Positions 45,955-58,275 of a DNA stretch of 64,000 nt are shown piece after piece. Every line of letters begins with the position of its first letter. The first letter of the stretch is position 1. The stretch is from positions 1-64,000 of the forward strand of contig ONZQ02000011.1 of NCBI GenBank assembly GCA_900312665.1, written 5' to 3'. The notes below the pieces were generated by a model. The model had not been told where the DNA came from, ran no database searches, and saw nothing but the letters and a program-made list of their open reading frames with translations. The stretch comes from Cephalotrichum gorgonifer (lineage: Eukaryota; Ascomycota; Sordariomycetes; Microascales; Microascaceae). A program made the position numbers and the translations under genes.

Positions 45955-47540
45955 TTAATCATCATCATCATCCGACGACGAGAGAAGACCCTGTTCCTCC
46001 AACACAAAGTCCTCTAGTGGAATCTCTCCCGCCTCGACCCTGCTATACGCCTCACCCTTTCCCTTGTGCCATTTCCTTATCCCAATCCATACGCCAATAA
46101 TAATGCCGGATATAGCGGTAACCACAATCCCCAACGTAACCCACACCCTCCACCCCTTGAGACAACACGGATACCAAGACATATAAACCCCCACAAACCA
46201 CTCCATCCAACCTAATTTTCGAGGGTGATCCCGCATCAGGCCCTTCCGCACCAGGTGCTTAAACCGCGGGCCGTTGGGGCCCGTCACAAAGCGCTTGAGC
46301 CCAAACCTCGGCACCGTCGCCTGGCGCGGGTCGGACTCGGGGTACTGTGCATCCCCCCACCGGCCGACGTAATGGAAGAACGAGGTGAGGTTTGACGACG
46401 GCGGCGACAGCGCGCCGGGGGCCGAGAGCTGGGTCAGCGTGAACGTGGGAGGGTCGAAGTGGTAGAAGTATGCTGAGAGGATGGGGTCCCACGTCGGGCC
46501 TTCGTCGCAGTAGTCCCTGATGGCAAAGTCATGGATCTGGTCCCTATGAAACGTTTAGTAGGGGTTTCGGAGAGTAGTGTTATTGCCGTCGGGGCAGGAG
46601 CATACCCTTTTGTGGGATACGTTGCGTGGGTCCCACGGGCGCTGTAGGTGATCGGCTATGGCATCCAATTAGATAGGTGGTACGTCTAGGGGTCCGGGAG
46701 CTCGAGCGCACCCTATCATCTATCTTAGAGATTTTCTCGTCGTCCCAATCGTAGGCGACGCCGTCCCTGTGCTGGCTGTAGTATATCCCGACAGGTTTGC
46801 CATCCTGAAACCGGATCATATTATGCTCCCTGGAACCTGTAAGCTATAAATCCGCCCGTAACAACTGCTTGGGGGCTAGGTATGAGGTATGAGCTTACCA
46901 GTCGCCGACATGGTTCCCAAAATGCAGGGACTGGTTGAAGTTGCTGTCTCCGCCGATTATGCTGTGCAGCGGCTCCAGCACCTGCTTGATACTCGGGCCC
47001 TCGTTAAACGAGTAAAAGTAAAAGTAAAAGGCGTCCAAGACAGCCTCGCTCTTCTCGACCAATATCACAGCGCAGGGCGTGGCGTTGCGAATGAGGCCGG
47101 AGTCATCGGGCCGCTCGCCGAGCATCCATGGCGGTAAGGCAGTGGGGTCGTCGTTGGAAGTGAGGGCGACCTGGTCCCCGAACTGGTTGAGGACTTCCAG
47201 GTTGTCCAGATCGAGCGCGGGCAAGCCGGTGAGGATCTTGTGGTCGAGCTGCGGCGACGTGTGCTGGATGTGGGCGAGGATGTCACTCGGCATGTACGGC
47301 TCCTCCGGGTGCAACAGTACGAGGGGTGCTAGAGGGACCTGTCAGAACCAGGACCGGGACCCGAGCGGAGAGTATTTTTTTCCATCGCTAATTCGTCGTC
47401 GAGAGAGACATACCGTAGCGGGTAACATAGTCCGGGAATGAGAGGGAGAGGTTCAGCTGGGCGCTGCCGACGCCCGCGAGGAGCGCCATGCAGAGTAGGC
47501 GCCAGGTTAAGAAGGTCCACCCGAATGAGAGTCCATCCAT
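45955..47540 (-). CDS. Vps62/TDA6-like protein with C-terminal membrane anchor
   Basis: Five exons (47540-47414, 47328-46899, 46829-46712, 46655-46606, 46543-45955) give 437 residues. A hydrophobic N-terminus at about 10-27 (LTWRLLCMALLAGVGSAQ) acts as signal peptide or anchor. Family motifs follow: YAPLVLLHPEEPYMPSDI, TSNDDPTALPPW, VDAFYFYFYSFN-like, the tripartite FGNHVGDWEHNMIRF made across the second intron, YSQHRDG, YSARGTHATYPTKG and YVGRWGDAQYPESDPRQ. This matches the Vps62 (vacuolar protein sorting 62/TDA6) family, whose yeast members affect delivery to the vacuole; the biochemical role is unknown. One transmembrane helix lies at about 367-390 (VWVTLGIVVTAISGIIIGVWIGI), and the tail ends with a run of five Asp. 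Homologues often lack this anchor, to my recollection. Two small exons (118 and 50 nt) were placed by the family motifs they complete. Confidence 0.88.
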
Positions 47541-48010
47541 TGGGGAGTAAATCGGACCTAGGGCCGTCCTTCGGTCAAGAGGGGGAGAAGGTCTGGGATG
47601 GCCGAGTCGCCGGCTGACGTTCCTCGGAGTCGCCGGAATCGTCGGAAGGAAAATCCGATGTGGCTTATTAATCACGCGCCCTTCGCGCGTCCAGCTGCCG
47701 GGATGTGACGAGCTGGGACACCTCAACCACATCATTGTTCCATGATTGTTCCACGCTGATGGAACAAGGCCGGGTTTTTTTGTTGCATATGTTGATAACA
47801 ACCCATGTCATTCGAAATGCCAGCAACAACAACCCTCGTCCTTCCATTGCAACTGGTCCCACTGGCAACCAACCCCTGAAAAGTGGGTCATAATCTCGGA
47901 ACATCCCAAACACATTGGGTGCACGGTTACACATCTATGTTACTGTACAAAAGCGAATATATATGTCTCATCAGGGATAATATGACCCTGTATGCCTTCA
48001 GTACACTAAT
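47541..48010. other. Intergenic spacer
   Basis: It holds an interrupted palindrome (tgttccatgattgttccacgc followed by tggaaca) near 47737-47766 and AT-rich sequence. No gene was recognised. Confidence 0.5.
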
Positions 48011-49740
48011 TTACCCAGCTCTAACTTCTTTGGCCCACTCACTGCCTTTACGTCCTTCAACATGCTCACTCATCTGCTTTCCATCCAGTCGAACCTCCTG
48101 AGCGTGCTGGTCCGGCGTCACTGTCTTGCCCCGAGTCGACCGAACACCTCCGGTCACGCCACCCCTCTCGAATAGCAAGCGAATATCTTCCAGCTCCAAG
48201 CCCTTCGTTTCCGGATATAAGAAATACGCCTTGGGAATAACAAAGACGTTCCGCACCGCGAAGATGATAAACGTCCGCCATCCGATGTTCGCTTTTAGTT
48301 CCACCATAAGCCACCTGAACATTATCGAGCCCCGGGCATTGTTTCTTACCCGATGATATGGGCGTGATTTTGACTATCGCGAAGACGGCCATCCAGTTCC
48401 AACCCGACGCAACGGCCCGCATCTTGGAACACACACGGCTAGTCGATAGCTCGGTCGGGTAAAGCCGCGGGACTTAAACTATTGTGAGAAAAGACGGCTG
48501 CACTAACGGCGGCGGGGAGTTGTTTTTTGGACCCAGAGGAAGCCAGCCGATGCCGTAGCATATCTGGAACAGGAATATGAAAACCGTGACCCCGTACGCC
48601 CCCCTCCCCTCGGTGTCCCGAGACAGCAGGCTCGTCACTATGACGAAGCAGGAGCACAGGCCGGCCGAGCACGCCATGAGGAGCGCGCGGCGGCCGAACC
48701 TATCCACGATGAAGATTGGGATTGGCGAGTCGACGAGGTAGGTGATCTGCGTGCACCCGCCCAGGATGAGCAACAGCTCGCGGCCCAGCTTCATGCTGTC
48801 CTGGAAGATGACGGGCGCGTAGCAGTTGATCATGTTGTTCCCCGAGAAACTGCTGGCTCAGCTGCACAGAGATGACCAGTAGGAGCCGCCGTAGATTCTA
48901 CTGCTCGACTTAGCTGAACATCTCACGGAACCTGAATGGCCCGTCCTTCTGCTCCTCCTCCAGGCCGGACTGGATGTCGAGCAGCACGCGTGCGACGGCC
49001 TCGTCGTCGGCAGGCCGGTCCATGATGACCGAAATGACCTCGCGCCCCTGCCGTGGCGGCCCCGCGCTGAGAGCCAGCGCGGCCTCTCCGGGAGCCCGAT
49101 CACCTACAGGATGATGAAGACCGCGAAGACGGCATGCAGGGCCAGAAGGAAGCGCCACTGGAAGGAGGAGCCGTAGTAGCTGGTGCTGAAGTCGGTCTAG
49201 TACACGATGATGATGCCGAGGATGGTGATGGTGCCCTGGACGGTGAGGAGTGCGCTGCAGATGTCGACGGGCGCGCACTCCCTGAGAAGGCTGGCGCTGC
49301 GGACGAGTTCATGCTGTTGCTGATGCCCGTGATGATATGGCCCGCCAGGAGGGCGGCGGTGTTGTAGGAGGCGGCGAGGAGGACGGTGCTGATGATCATG
49401 ATGGCCGCGCCGGTCATGAGCAACTGCCGGCGCCCCAGACGCGCGCCCATGAAGTAGGATAGGATGGACTCGACCACGCAGCCGATGTCGTAGAGGGTAG
49501 TGATGTTTCCCTGCATGTCCACGCTGGGGTTGCCGAAGTCCCGGCCGAATCGGTTGTCGGCGCCGATGATGCCGGCCATGGCGCTTAGGGTGAATGGGTG
49601 AGCGCTGCGGAGCTTGGGGTTCAGGGATGGCCCCCGGGTACCTTGGTCATAGCCGAGGAGCAGAACGCCTGTCAGGATGCCGCGATGGCGGCAAACACCA
49701 GTCGCTTGGCCCGGAAGTTGTACTTCCACAGAGCCACCAT
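48011..49740 (-). pseudogene. Decayed MFS sugar transporter (SP family)
   Basis: Protein pieces in several frames line up in the order of a fungal hexose/quinate-type transporter: MVALWKYNFRAKRLVF, then GVLLLGYDQG, MAGIIGADNRFGRDFGNP, GARLGRRQLLMTGA, GHIITGISNS, VIGLPERPRWLSARGR, NNMINCYAPVIF, FIVDRFGRRALLMACSAG, ASGWNWMAVFAIVKITPI and FLYPETKGLELEDIRLLFERGG. Lesions are many. There is a one-base loss near 49677 after AAIAA and a frame change near 49285. TAG codons at 49197-49199 (in VY-stop-TDF, where the family has Trp) and at 49104-49106 (IL-stop-VIGLPE, probably an old CAG) interrupt the reading. A further frame change lies near 49050, and PR replaces the usual PW before LYPTELS. No combination of ordinary introns removes them all. 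Both stops are explained by C:G-to-T:A change. Confidence 0.85.
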
Positions 49741-52147
49741 CTCGGGCCGGGCATGTGAACTTCCGGTCGAGGTGTGCGGGAAGATCTTTTCTCACCGGCT
49801 TTGAAGAAGGGGAGAACCGTACAACAGGCGGGGGGGATGCGGCCTTTAGGCATTATAGGGCAGCACTTTCTCAACACCTCATCTCTACTCCCACTTCGGC
49901 CTCCGCTCGGGTTATCCTCCCCATGGGGCGGAAAATGTGGTTGCCCCTCATATCGCCGCCGAGAAGTTCGACCTGGATTCATGGCTGCTCTCCTCCGTGG
50001 CGGGTGGTTTGAGTAGGCATAGCTCTGCCGTTCGTTGCCGCGTTTTGATCGGCCTCGCCAAAGCGCGACCCAAAGGGGAACCCTCAGGCTTTCCTCTCCC
50101 CGAGAGACCCGTTGAGGACTGGAAACGCCGCCCCTTTGTAAAAATGTTAACAGAAATCAAGGGGAGCGATAGGGTCAGAACGCGTGGCTGCGGATCGAGC
50201 CATGGCGCAGGGGCTAGGTCAGGCCGCTGAGGCTCATTTCCAAATGCCGAGCCGCATGTTCCACTGCCATTCTGCGGCGTGCGATGGGGTAGCATCCCGC
50301 CTGACCTCAGTCTAAAAGGGCCCGAGCCGTTGTATTCTTGCCCCGACCCTTGAAGCACCAAAGAGCCGCACCAAGTTGGCTCAGCGGCACAAGAATTCGA
50401 CAGCGGGAAAAGGGCCACGCGAACTTATCGGCGACGATATCTCGACCTCAGCTCCGGCGTGGGGGGGAAATATAAAGGGGGGGCTTGTTGCTATAATTGA
50501 CGCAACGTGCTGCCCGCCATGGCGAAGGCTTCCCGCTGCACCTGTCATACCCGGTTGCATCGGGTATTCCCCGTGACAAGCCCCCCCTGAACAGGCGCGG
50601 AATTGACAGATATAAATCTTCAGACTTTATTTTTATCGCTACGATTTGAGCTTCTCTACCTAGTGTATACACTCTCGACATCTGGACGGGAAGGTCCGCC
50701 TAGTTTCTTCAGCCGTCCGGAGCCACGAGTCGTGAAGGGTACTATGAAAGATTCCCTCGCATACATGTATAATTTCTGCTTCGCGTCGTCGAAGAATATG
50801 ATTATGCGCCCCACGGCGTTCTTGGCCGGGGTCGGAAAGGGGGAGGAGCTGCAACAAGGGCTGAGAGACCCCCGTCAAGAGGACCGGAGGCTTTGCCCAA
50901 CGGGGACAGGAACGCGACGTCATGGCCATGCAGCGAATTCCAAATGTTGCGGATTAAGGGATCGAAGGTTGGTCTTGTGCGCCCATTTCTCTCCGGGTTG
51001 AGCGGCGGGAGTGTCCGTTGGACCATGTTTGAATTATTCAAAGCTTTGGGGGAGCACGCCAACGGGCAGGGATAGTGCATGCAGGTGGCCAGATCTTCTG
51101 CGCTAAGCTGACATGCCGCATCCCCCCGGAAACTGAGGTTCTGGGTTTATGTTTCACGGTTCTTTGGCGGAGAATTGGGCCCATGGTGATCGTATGGAGC
51201 TCCCCCCTCGAGCACTCGAAACTCCGAACTCTAGCAACAGTGCCCTGCAGGAGCTTCAAATGACAGGGATTGACGGCTTTCGAGTTCGGAGTGCCGAGTG
51301 AGGCTGGCCAACCAACAGAATCGTGGGATTGGGCGACGAGTTGGAAGATTCACGGACGTCTTGTATCAGGCGTATGAGAAAGGTACATAAGAATGGAAAA
51401 GGCATCACAGAAGAGTCTTGTTACTCCACCTAAAGAAGAACACCATAGTCCAACACTCTAACTTTCCCAGCCAGACTGGAGGTGCATCAAACCCGACACA
51501 ATCTTTTCACCCTCGATGCTGTGCTGCGAGAGGAGCTTTTCAATCGCTCATAACTCGATCGGTAGAAATCATGCAACTGAGGCTCTCTATGTGGGGCCTC
51601 GTTAAGGAGCAGCAGCACGTGGTTCATAAACTATTTCCATTTGGAAGCGATGTCACCCAATTTGTGATGCATGGAGTCGTGAAGTATGCATTCAAACCAG
51701 GCGAGACGAAAGAGGTTGGCTGGGCGGGCAGAGCTGAGCTTGAGAAGACGCCATCGAGCCTTAGAAATTCAAGATTTACCAGGTCTGGCTCTAGGGTAGG
51801 ATACTAGAACCTATCGCTACATTACGTATACGGAGAGCATGATGGACTAATCCTTTCAATTTTCTGTGACTGTGAACAGACAGTGACCAAAACAAGTTCT
51901 GCCTACTTATGTTTTCGCTGTCATGCCCTGCAGCTGGATGACGTAGGCTATATACATTGGCTGAAGCGTAATGGAACCGACCACATTATGACGACCTCGA
52001 TTTCCTCAATCGACCTGACGAATCCTAGGGTACTTGTGCCTAGTCTGGTAACGAGCCAAGGAGATGCACCACCCCGCTTACTCCCCCTCAACCCCTTTTG
52101 ACCTCCCAGCGTCCCCCTCGCCCAAGAGAAATCCATGAACGTCATCT
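49741..52147. other. Intergenic region, no gene recognised
   Basis: A 2.4-kb region with frames up to 156 codons overlapping on both strands (49948-50418, 50603-51001, 51418-51807). None shows a family motif or codes across plausible introns. The absence of any gene between a decayed transporter and an NLR-like gene suggests a degenerating stretch. Confidence 0.5.
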
Positions 52148-55100
52148 CTACCCCTCTGAACTTGAGGACGACGAGGCAGATGATACGGAAGACGCGTCAT
52201 CATCCTCAGACCCGCCGGGTGCAAACTCCGGACCTAGCTCCTCAAAGACATGATCCGGAGGCGAGTGTAAGATTCGTCTGTGCGGATAACACTTGAAGCA
52301 GAACCAAAAGTCGACGCACGTCTTACACTTGTACGCAAACCCACGAATGCCCTTTATGTCAAGTTAGTATCGGAGTCTGAAATCAGATAGATAGCAGAAG
52401 CAAGTTCATCATGTAAAATGATGTCCATGAAATATTTGGTGGCGGCGGAGTAGGGAGGGCCTTCGAAATGAAGCAAATGGGACCTAAAACTCACACAAAG
52501 GCATGCATCGCATATCGTGAAGACTCGATCATCGTTGGCTTTCTTGGACTGGTCCTCCTCTGCGCCCCCCTCAGCGGTAGCATTACATCCGTTCCGGCCT
52601 AGTTCCTGTCCTGTACCCCCAAGGTCATCGAGATCACCACTCAGCAATTCGATAACGGAGGACGATTGTCCAGAGAACCGCGCAATCCTCAGGGGTGTCC
52701 ACTTCTGTGCTCCGACGGATGCTTTGATGCGCCGGCTGGCACCATTCTCAATGAGGAGCTTCATAACCTCGATCTGGTCTCCATCCTCACCGTAGACAGG
52801 GTCATCCAAAAATGAGGCTTTACCGCGGGCAGCCCAGCACAAGGGCGTCCAGCCGTCCTCGTCCAGAACATCGACCGCGCCCTTTCCACCCAGGAGCTTG
52901 ATGATCATCTCCACGGCTTGGACCTGACCCCTTTGTGCGGCCCAATGCAACGCCGTCCTGCCCATCTTGTCACGAGATCTGATGTCCCCGCCCGTGTCGA
53001 CGACTTCCTGCAAATTCTCTTTCCCTTGGAATGCTGAGAAATGTACTGGCATGCGGCCCATAACATCACGCACATTTACTGTCGCACCCTTCCCGAGAAG
53101 TAGGTTGATGAGGCTCGGGGTCCCGCCCAAAGCAGCTGCGTTTATCGGAAAGCTCAGCAGGCCTGCCTCAGCTGTCGCATCTGCGCCGTGCTGCAGCAGG
53201 CATTCGACCACCTGCTCAATAGTCCAGGGGGAATAGTTAGGCCGAATCGTCAGGAATGCAGCCTGTAGTGGCGTCCCAGCCATGCCGTAACAGGTCTGGT
53301 TGACGTCAGCGCCCTTCTTCAATAGAAACTCGACGATATTGAGATTGAGGCGACGAGAAGCCTGGTGGAGAGGGGACCCATCGAATGGTGAGCCACGGTT
53401 AACGTCAGCTCCATGATTGACCAGATACTTCACACCCTCTACGTTTTCACTGAACGCCGCCAGAGATAACGGAGTATCGCCCCTCAAGGTAGTTCTGACA
53501 TCAAGGTCTGAACCAGCGTTGACAAGACGCTCAATGTTGATAGAGTCATACGTGCTTCGCGCAGCCTTGTGGAGTGCCGTGGAACCGTCACTGTCAACCT
53601 CGTCCAAATCGATCCTGGGGAAGAATTCCAGCAGGGCTGATAGCGTCGCTTGTGATACGGCCATGTGGATCGCGGGGACGCCGGCTGCAGATTTGTGTTT
53701 GAGATCGGCTCCGTTCTTCGCTAGGATCCGGACTGTGTCGGCAGACCCATACGATAGCGCGAACGAAAGGGCAGTCCAGCCCATATACTCCGAGTCATTG
53801 TCGCCGTGGTCAAATTCCAGGTCCACGGTTGCATTGTGCTCCAGGAGAAGCTCCATGGCATGGATGTGATCATACCATGCTGCGTACATTAGAGCCGTGA
53901 AACCGTTACCCTTCCCAAGGTCCGGATCGGCCCCTTTTTCTAACAGCATCTGGAGAATATCGGGGTTTGGAACCGCATCGTACAAGGGAGTTGTGTCGGA
54001 GGCATTGACAGCATTCACCTCTATGTTCCTTTCCAGCAAGAGCTCGACAACACTGTACTTTCCAGATAGGGCAGCCTGGTGTAGTGCGCTGTCGTTGTCC
54101 CTATCCCGAATGTTGACATCTGCACCGTGGTCGAGAAGATATCGGACGAGGACGTCGTCTTGGCTGTATTTCACGGCTTGGATTAATGCGGGAACCCCGT
54201 TTGCGTCCTTCGTGTTCACATCTACACCGTGCGCCAGAAGCAAATCGAGTACCTCCAGTTGGTGGTCCGTGGTTGATTGGTAATTCTCGATGGTCTGGAG
54301 AAGGATCGGCCGGCCCATCAGCGAGCTGTTGGGATCAGCACCAGCTTCAAGGAGCATGCGACAAATGTCCACATGGCCCTTTACGGCTGCATACCGCAAC
54401 GCTGTCCCACAATCGCCATGGGGGCCAACGATGTTTGCGTTGGCCTTATTGTCGAGGAGAAGACGAGCACATTGCTCGAAGCCGTCATCGATGGCCGTAA
54501 CCAGCGGAGACCATCTTCCGACAGTACTATCCGGCGCGATGCCCATGTCAGGATCTGCCCCCATGTCAAGTAACGCCTCTAGCACTTGGGGACGCCCCCA
54601 TAAGCTTGGGAAATAGGCCGGTCTGTCGTCGTTGTCGTCGGCTGCCTCTAAGTCGGCTTTTCCTTCCTGCACAAGAATCTTCACTATTTCAGGGTTTCCT
54701 TGGCACGAGGCGAAGTGAAGTGGCGTCCTTCCTGTTATACCGCGGAAATTCACGTCAGCTTTGTGTTTGAGTAGAGTCCGAACGGTGGCGGCGTGGCCGT
54801 TGCGACCTGCCCAGCCAAGAGGTGATGAGTGAAGGGTAGACATCCACGCGACATCCGGATCAGGAGGACATCCCAGCTCTAGGATCTTTTCCGCGAATCG
54901 GTCGAGGCCCAACCATGATGCTCTGGAGATTAGCACTGGCGGCCAAGCGATCTTGCTAGGGTTGTCATGCGCAGCAATAATGCCCTTGACCAAACCGAGC
55001 AACATATCCTCATCCCCAGAAGCCGCAGCAGCAACAAGGACGTCCATGAGAGTTTCTTGTGAGATGTCAAATCTCTTAAGGAGGTGCCAGACAGTCTTTG

Positions 55101-58100
55101 ACTGTCCTTTCGAGGCTGCCTCAAGCAGACCCAGGCGCGCATCCGCATTGTCCACAGGGTCAACCACGTCAAGAAGTCCGAACCCCGCGAAGATCGGAAA
55201 CAAGCTCTCCAAGCACTTAGCACTCCTCGTCACTCGATTTGAAAGAGCCCAGTACCCCCGCGCCAACCCCCGCGCAATCTTAGAGGATGTAAGTTGCGAA
55301 ACCACGCTTGTCAATTCGAGACTGGAGCAGGAAAGCAAAAAGTGGTGTGGCCAGGCCTGAAGAGCGTACGAACATAGATTGTCTCGGTCGGTGAAGGTGG
55401 GTACCTCGGATGTCTCAAGGTCCGTTAGGTTGAACATGAGATCCACTTGTTCCTGCACGCTGTTGCGGGCGAGGTAATCGAGACAGAGCTTCGTGATTTC
55501 AAGGTGGGCTGTTTCTTGTACCTCCTGCCATAGGTATTGCGACGCCCCGGGTGCGGGCTTCCCTGAGCCCTTCCCCATGAGAATATTCCGTAGGCGAGGG
55601 TCCTGAACTATAATCTCGTTTTGTTCGATGACGATGATTCCCGCAAACCATGTCTGAATCTTCGAGGCGAGGTTCTCTATTGCTGACGAGCTAGGGTAAC
55701 TATGGTTTTGGCGATCGTACTTGGATCCGAGCCAGGTAACGGTTGCAAGTTCCCGGACGGTGAGTGGCCGCACGCAGTACAGCACCCATGTTAAAATCTG
55801 TCGGACTGTGGCTTGATCATCAATCTCCCTAAACACCTTTTCCAAGATATGCTCCAGAAGTTGGTCATCCCGGTCTGTGCCCGGCGCCGGCTCCAACCGC
55901 CCGAACAGTTCTAGGATGGAGACATCTTCCGGCCACTCCGGTCGTACCCGAACTTGCTCAGAGATGATATGTCGCGCCAGGGGCTCAACATTCCCGATAC
56001 CCCCAAGTTGCTCGCGGACAAGTTTCTCCGATGATAGGAGATCAGGACGGAGCTTAACCAAGGGTTCCCAGGCTGCATCCACGCCGGTCCCACTGTCATC
56101 CAGTTCCAGCGTCGTGAGGTCCAGAATCGTAGTCGCTGAAGCAGGGAGCTCGTCCAACAGCGCCCCAGGCTCGTGGCTGGTAATTATCACCCTCCACGGA
56201 TGCTCGCTCGTCCCAGCGACGCGCGCGAAACTCTCCAGGAACGGCTTCCGCGAGCCCTTGGTACACTCATCAAAGTTATTTATGACGCACATAACATGGT
56301 CATACTCGTTGGTGAACCTAAACCGCTCGAACCAATAAACAAGGTCGGCCTCTGTCCAGCCACGCTCATGGTCGAGCCGCGCGAATAATTCGCTGACCCA
56401 GTTTGACACGCGGGGGTAATGGCAAATCGTCTGCGCCATGAACGTAGATAGCATGTCTCTGATAGAGTCGCGTCTAACATCCCATCTGTCGAAGGAGAAG
56501 TAGAGGACAAGCGTCCGTGTTCCTTCCTTTCCGGCGATGGTGTCAAGGTCGTAGAAAGCTTTGCCAGCTGCTTCGCTGACGCGGTCTGTGCCGTGAATGT
56601 AAAGTATCTGCGGGCCGGAGAGTTTAAGCCAAGATTGATACTGGGCTGCCTCGGTGAGGAAATTGGGTGTCCAATCTATGGTCTTGAGAGAGTGTACAGG
56701 AGATGCAAGGGATAGTAATGTTCGCTCCCGTTGAAGATGGTCTTCATCCACCGCGGCTTTGAGACCTAGTTAAAAAGTTGTAAGATTATACGCCTGATTG
56801 TCAAATTGGATGCAGACACATGGAACGTACCATCTTCTAGCCCACTGAGGTCTTCGCCAATAGCAGAATACTCATCGTCATCCGAGAATATCCGGATTTC
56901 AAACGGAACGCCAAGTGTTGAACAATAGCTGTCAAAGGCCTTAACTTCGTGGTTAGAACATTGGATAATCGAGTCACTATAAGGGAGCATTTGGTTGTCT
57001 TACTAGATTTATATCATGCTCATAGCTCCTATCCCAGGCGTGGATGCTGATGATAGTGGTGCGGAGGAGAACCTTGGAGTCGATGAAGAGACCATTAACC
57101 TCGGTGATGGCTGCCGCAAGTCCAGGTATTGAAGACGATGAGGGAGGGTTAGGCGCACTCCCCCCTGGTTTGTAGCTGCCGTAGAGGAAACGAGAGAGCC
57201 TGCTTTGCATATCGAGGCTGTTGAAACTCCGGTGGGGGCAAGCGGTAAAAACCTAACTTAGGTCAGGTTTAAGGGCGCAGAGAATTATGGTTTTGAGGAA
57301 GGGTAAGTATGGCAGGGGCTTACCAAAACCCGGCACATTTCCGAGATTTCCCTCCAAGAGTTGGGGTTCAGGGCCGCCGCTATCAAAGCCTTAAAGGCAT
57401 GTTAGTCTACTTTTGCATAAAAACGAGATCGGTGGGGAGATGGATCACGACAGGGCAGGGGGGGGAAGAAAAAAAGGGGGAAAANNNNNNNNNNNNNNNN
57501 NNNNAGAGAGAGACGGGGGGGGAGAGAAATCACCCCAAAGACGCACATCTTTAACTATGATGCCCCCGATGTCGTGGGAAATGAACATGATCCGTCGTTT
57601 CTAGAGAATAGAGATAGAGATGCAATCAGCCACGATACAGGACTTGTAACAGAATTTGGGCCCACAAACTTCAGTTTCTTTTTCCCTTGTGGCGGCCAGA
57701 GACCGGAGGAGCTCCAGGGCGCATTCTCGGATGCTTTCACGGCTCCGACTGCCAGAAAACAGCCGGGGAGATGAATATTCGAAACGGAGAATGCGACAGT
57801 TGGATTCGAGGTTCTCGGCATACCTGCGGACCCAGGTACTTGAGCCCGATCCGTGTCCTGTCTCGTACTCGTAGCGGCTACCATAGACTCCATGGACGAC
57901 CACGAAGCTGGGGTGTAGGGATCCGATGTCAGTAAACGCGTCGGGTCCCGAGTCCTGGTGCATGATAGAAACATACTCTACATTTAGGAAGGACGTAGAA
58001 TCATCTCCCTCTCGGGACTCGAAGTAGCTCTTCCAGGCGACATGCATGGGTCCCTCGTCCTCCCTTGGTCCCCCATACGACCCATTATCTGCATCTGGTG

Positions 58101-58275
58101 CATCCGTAGTTGAGCTTTTGTCCTCCGTATCCCCCGATGGATTCGGATCTGCCACCGATGGGGTTTTATCCCTAGGGAAGGCCGGCGATTGTGGCTCCAG
58201 GCCTGACTCCAGAGGGTCGTCCCCCTGGGCTGAAATGGAATCAGAGCCAGAGGACGATGAACCTGAGTCTGACAT
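52148..58275 (-). CDS. NLR-like STAND protein: alpha/beta-hydrolase-like, degenerate NACHT, ankyrin repeats, ZZ zinc finger
   Basis: Seven exons (58275-57670, 57600-57547, 57389-57324, 57252-57004, 56939-56831, 56765-52495, 52351-52148) keep frame throughout and give 1852 residues. A Ser/Asp-rich start of about 90 residues precedes a SesB-like alpha/beta-hydrolase domain: FVVVHG at 124-129, STWVRRYAENL, and RRIMFISHDIGGIIVKD. There the usual nucleophile Ser is Asp212, then ALIAAALNPNSW and FTACPHRSFNSLDM follow. The NACHT-like NTPase part has a P-loop region (about 415-432, IHGTDRVSEAAGKAF) without a GK[S/T], while the Walker-B-like VINNFDEC (about 522-529) and RVIITSH remain. About 21 ankyrin repeats run from near 1020 to 1740. 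The C-terminus is a ZZ finger: Cys1780, 1783, 1794, 1797, 1803, 1806, His1814 and His1819, completed across the last intron. Fungal NLRs of this build act in non-self recognition and programmed cell death. A 20-N gap falls in the intron between exons 2 and 3, so hidden sequence is possible. Confidence 0.87.
57485..57504. other. Assembly gap (20 N)
   Basis: A run of 20 N is flanked by purine-rich low complexity (gggggaagaaaaaaaggggg and agagagagacgggggggg). It falls within the intron between the HDIGG exon and the ALIAAALNPNSW exon of the NLR-like gene. True gap size is unknown. Confidence 0.97.

Noticed and set aside
49741..52147. Possible small genes at 50603-51001 and 51418-51807
   Set aside because: Frames lack any family motif, overlap antisense frames of similar length, and show no intron logic linking them.
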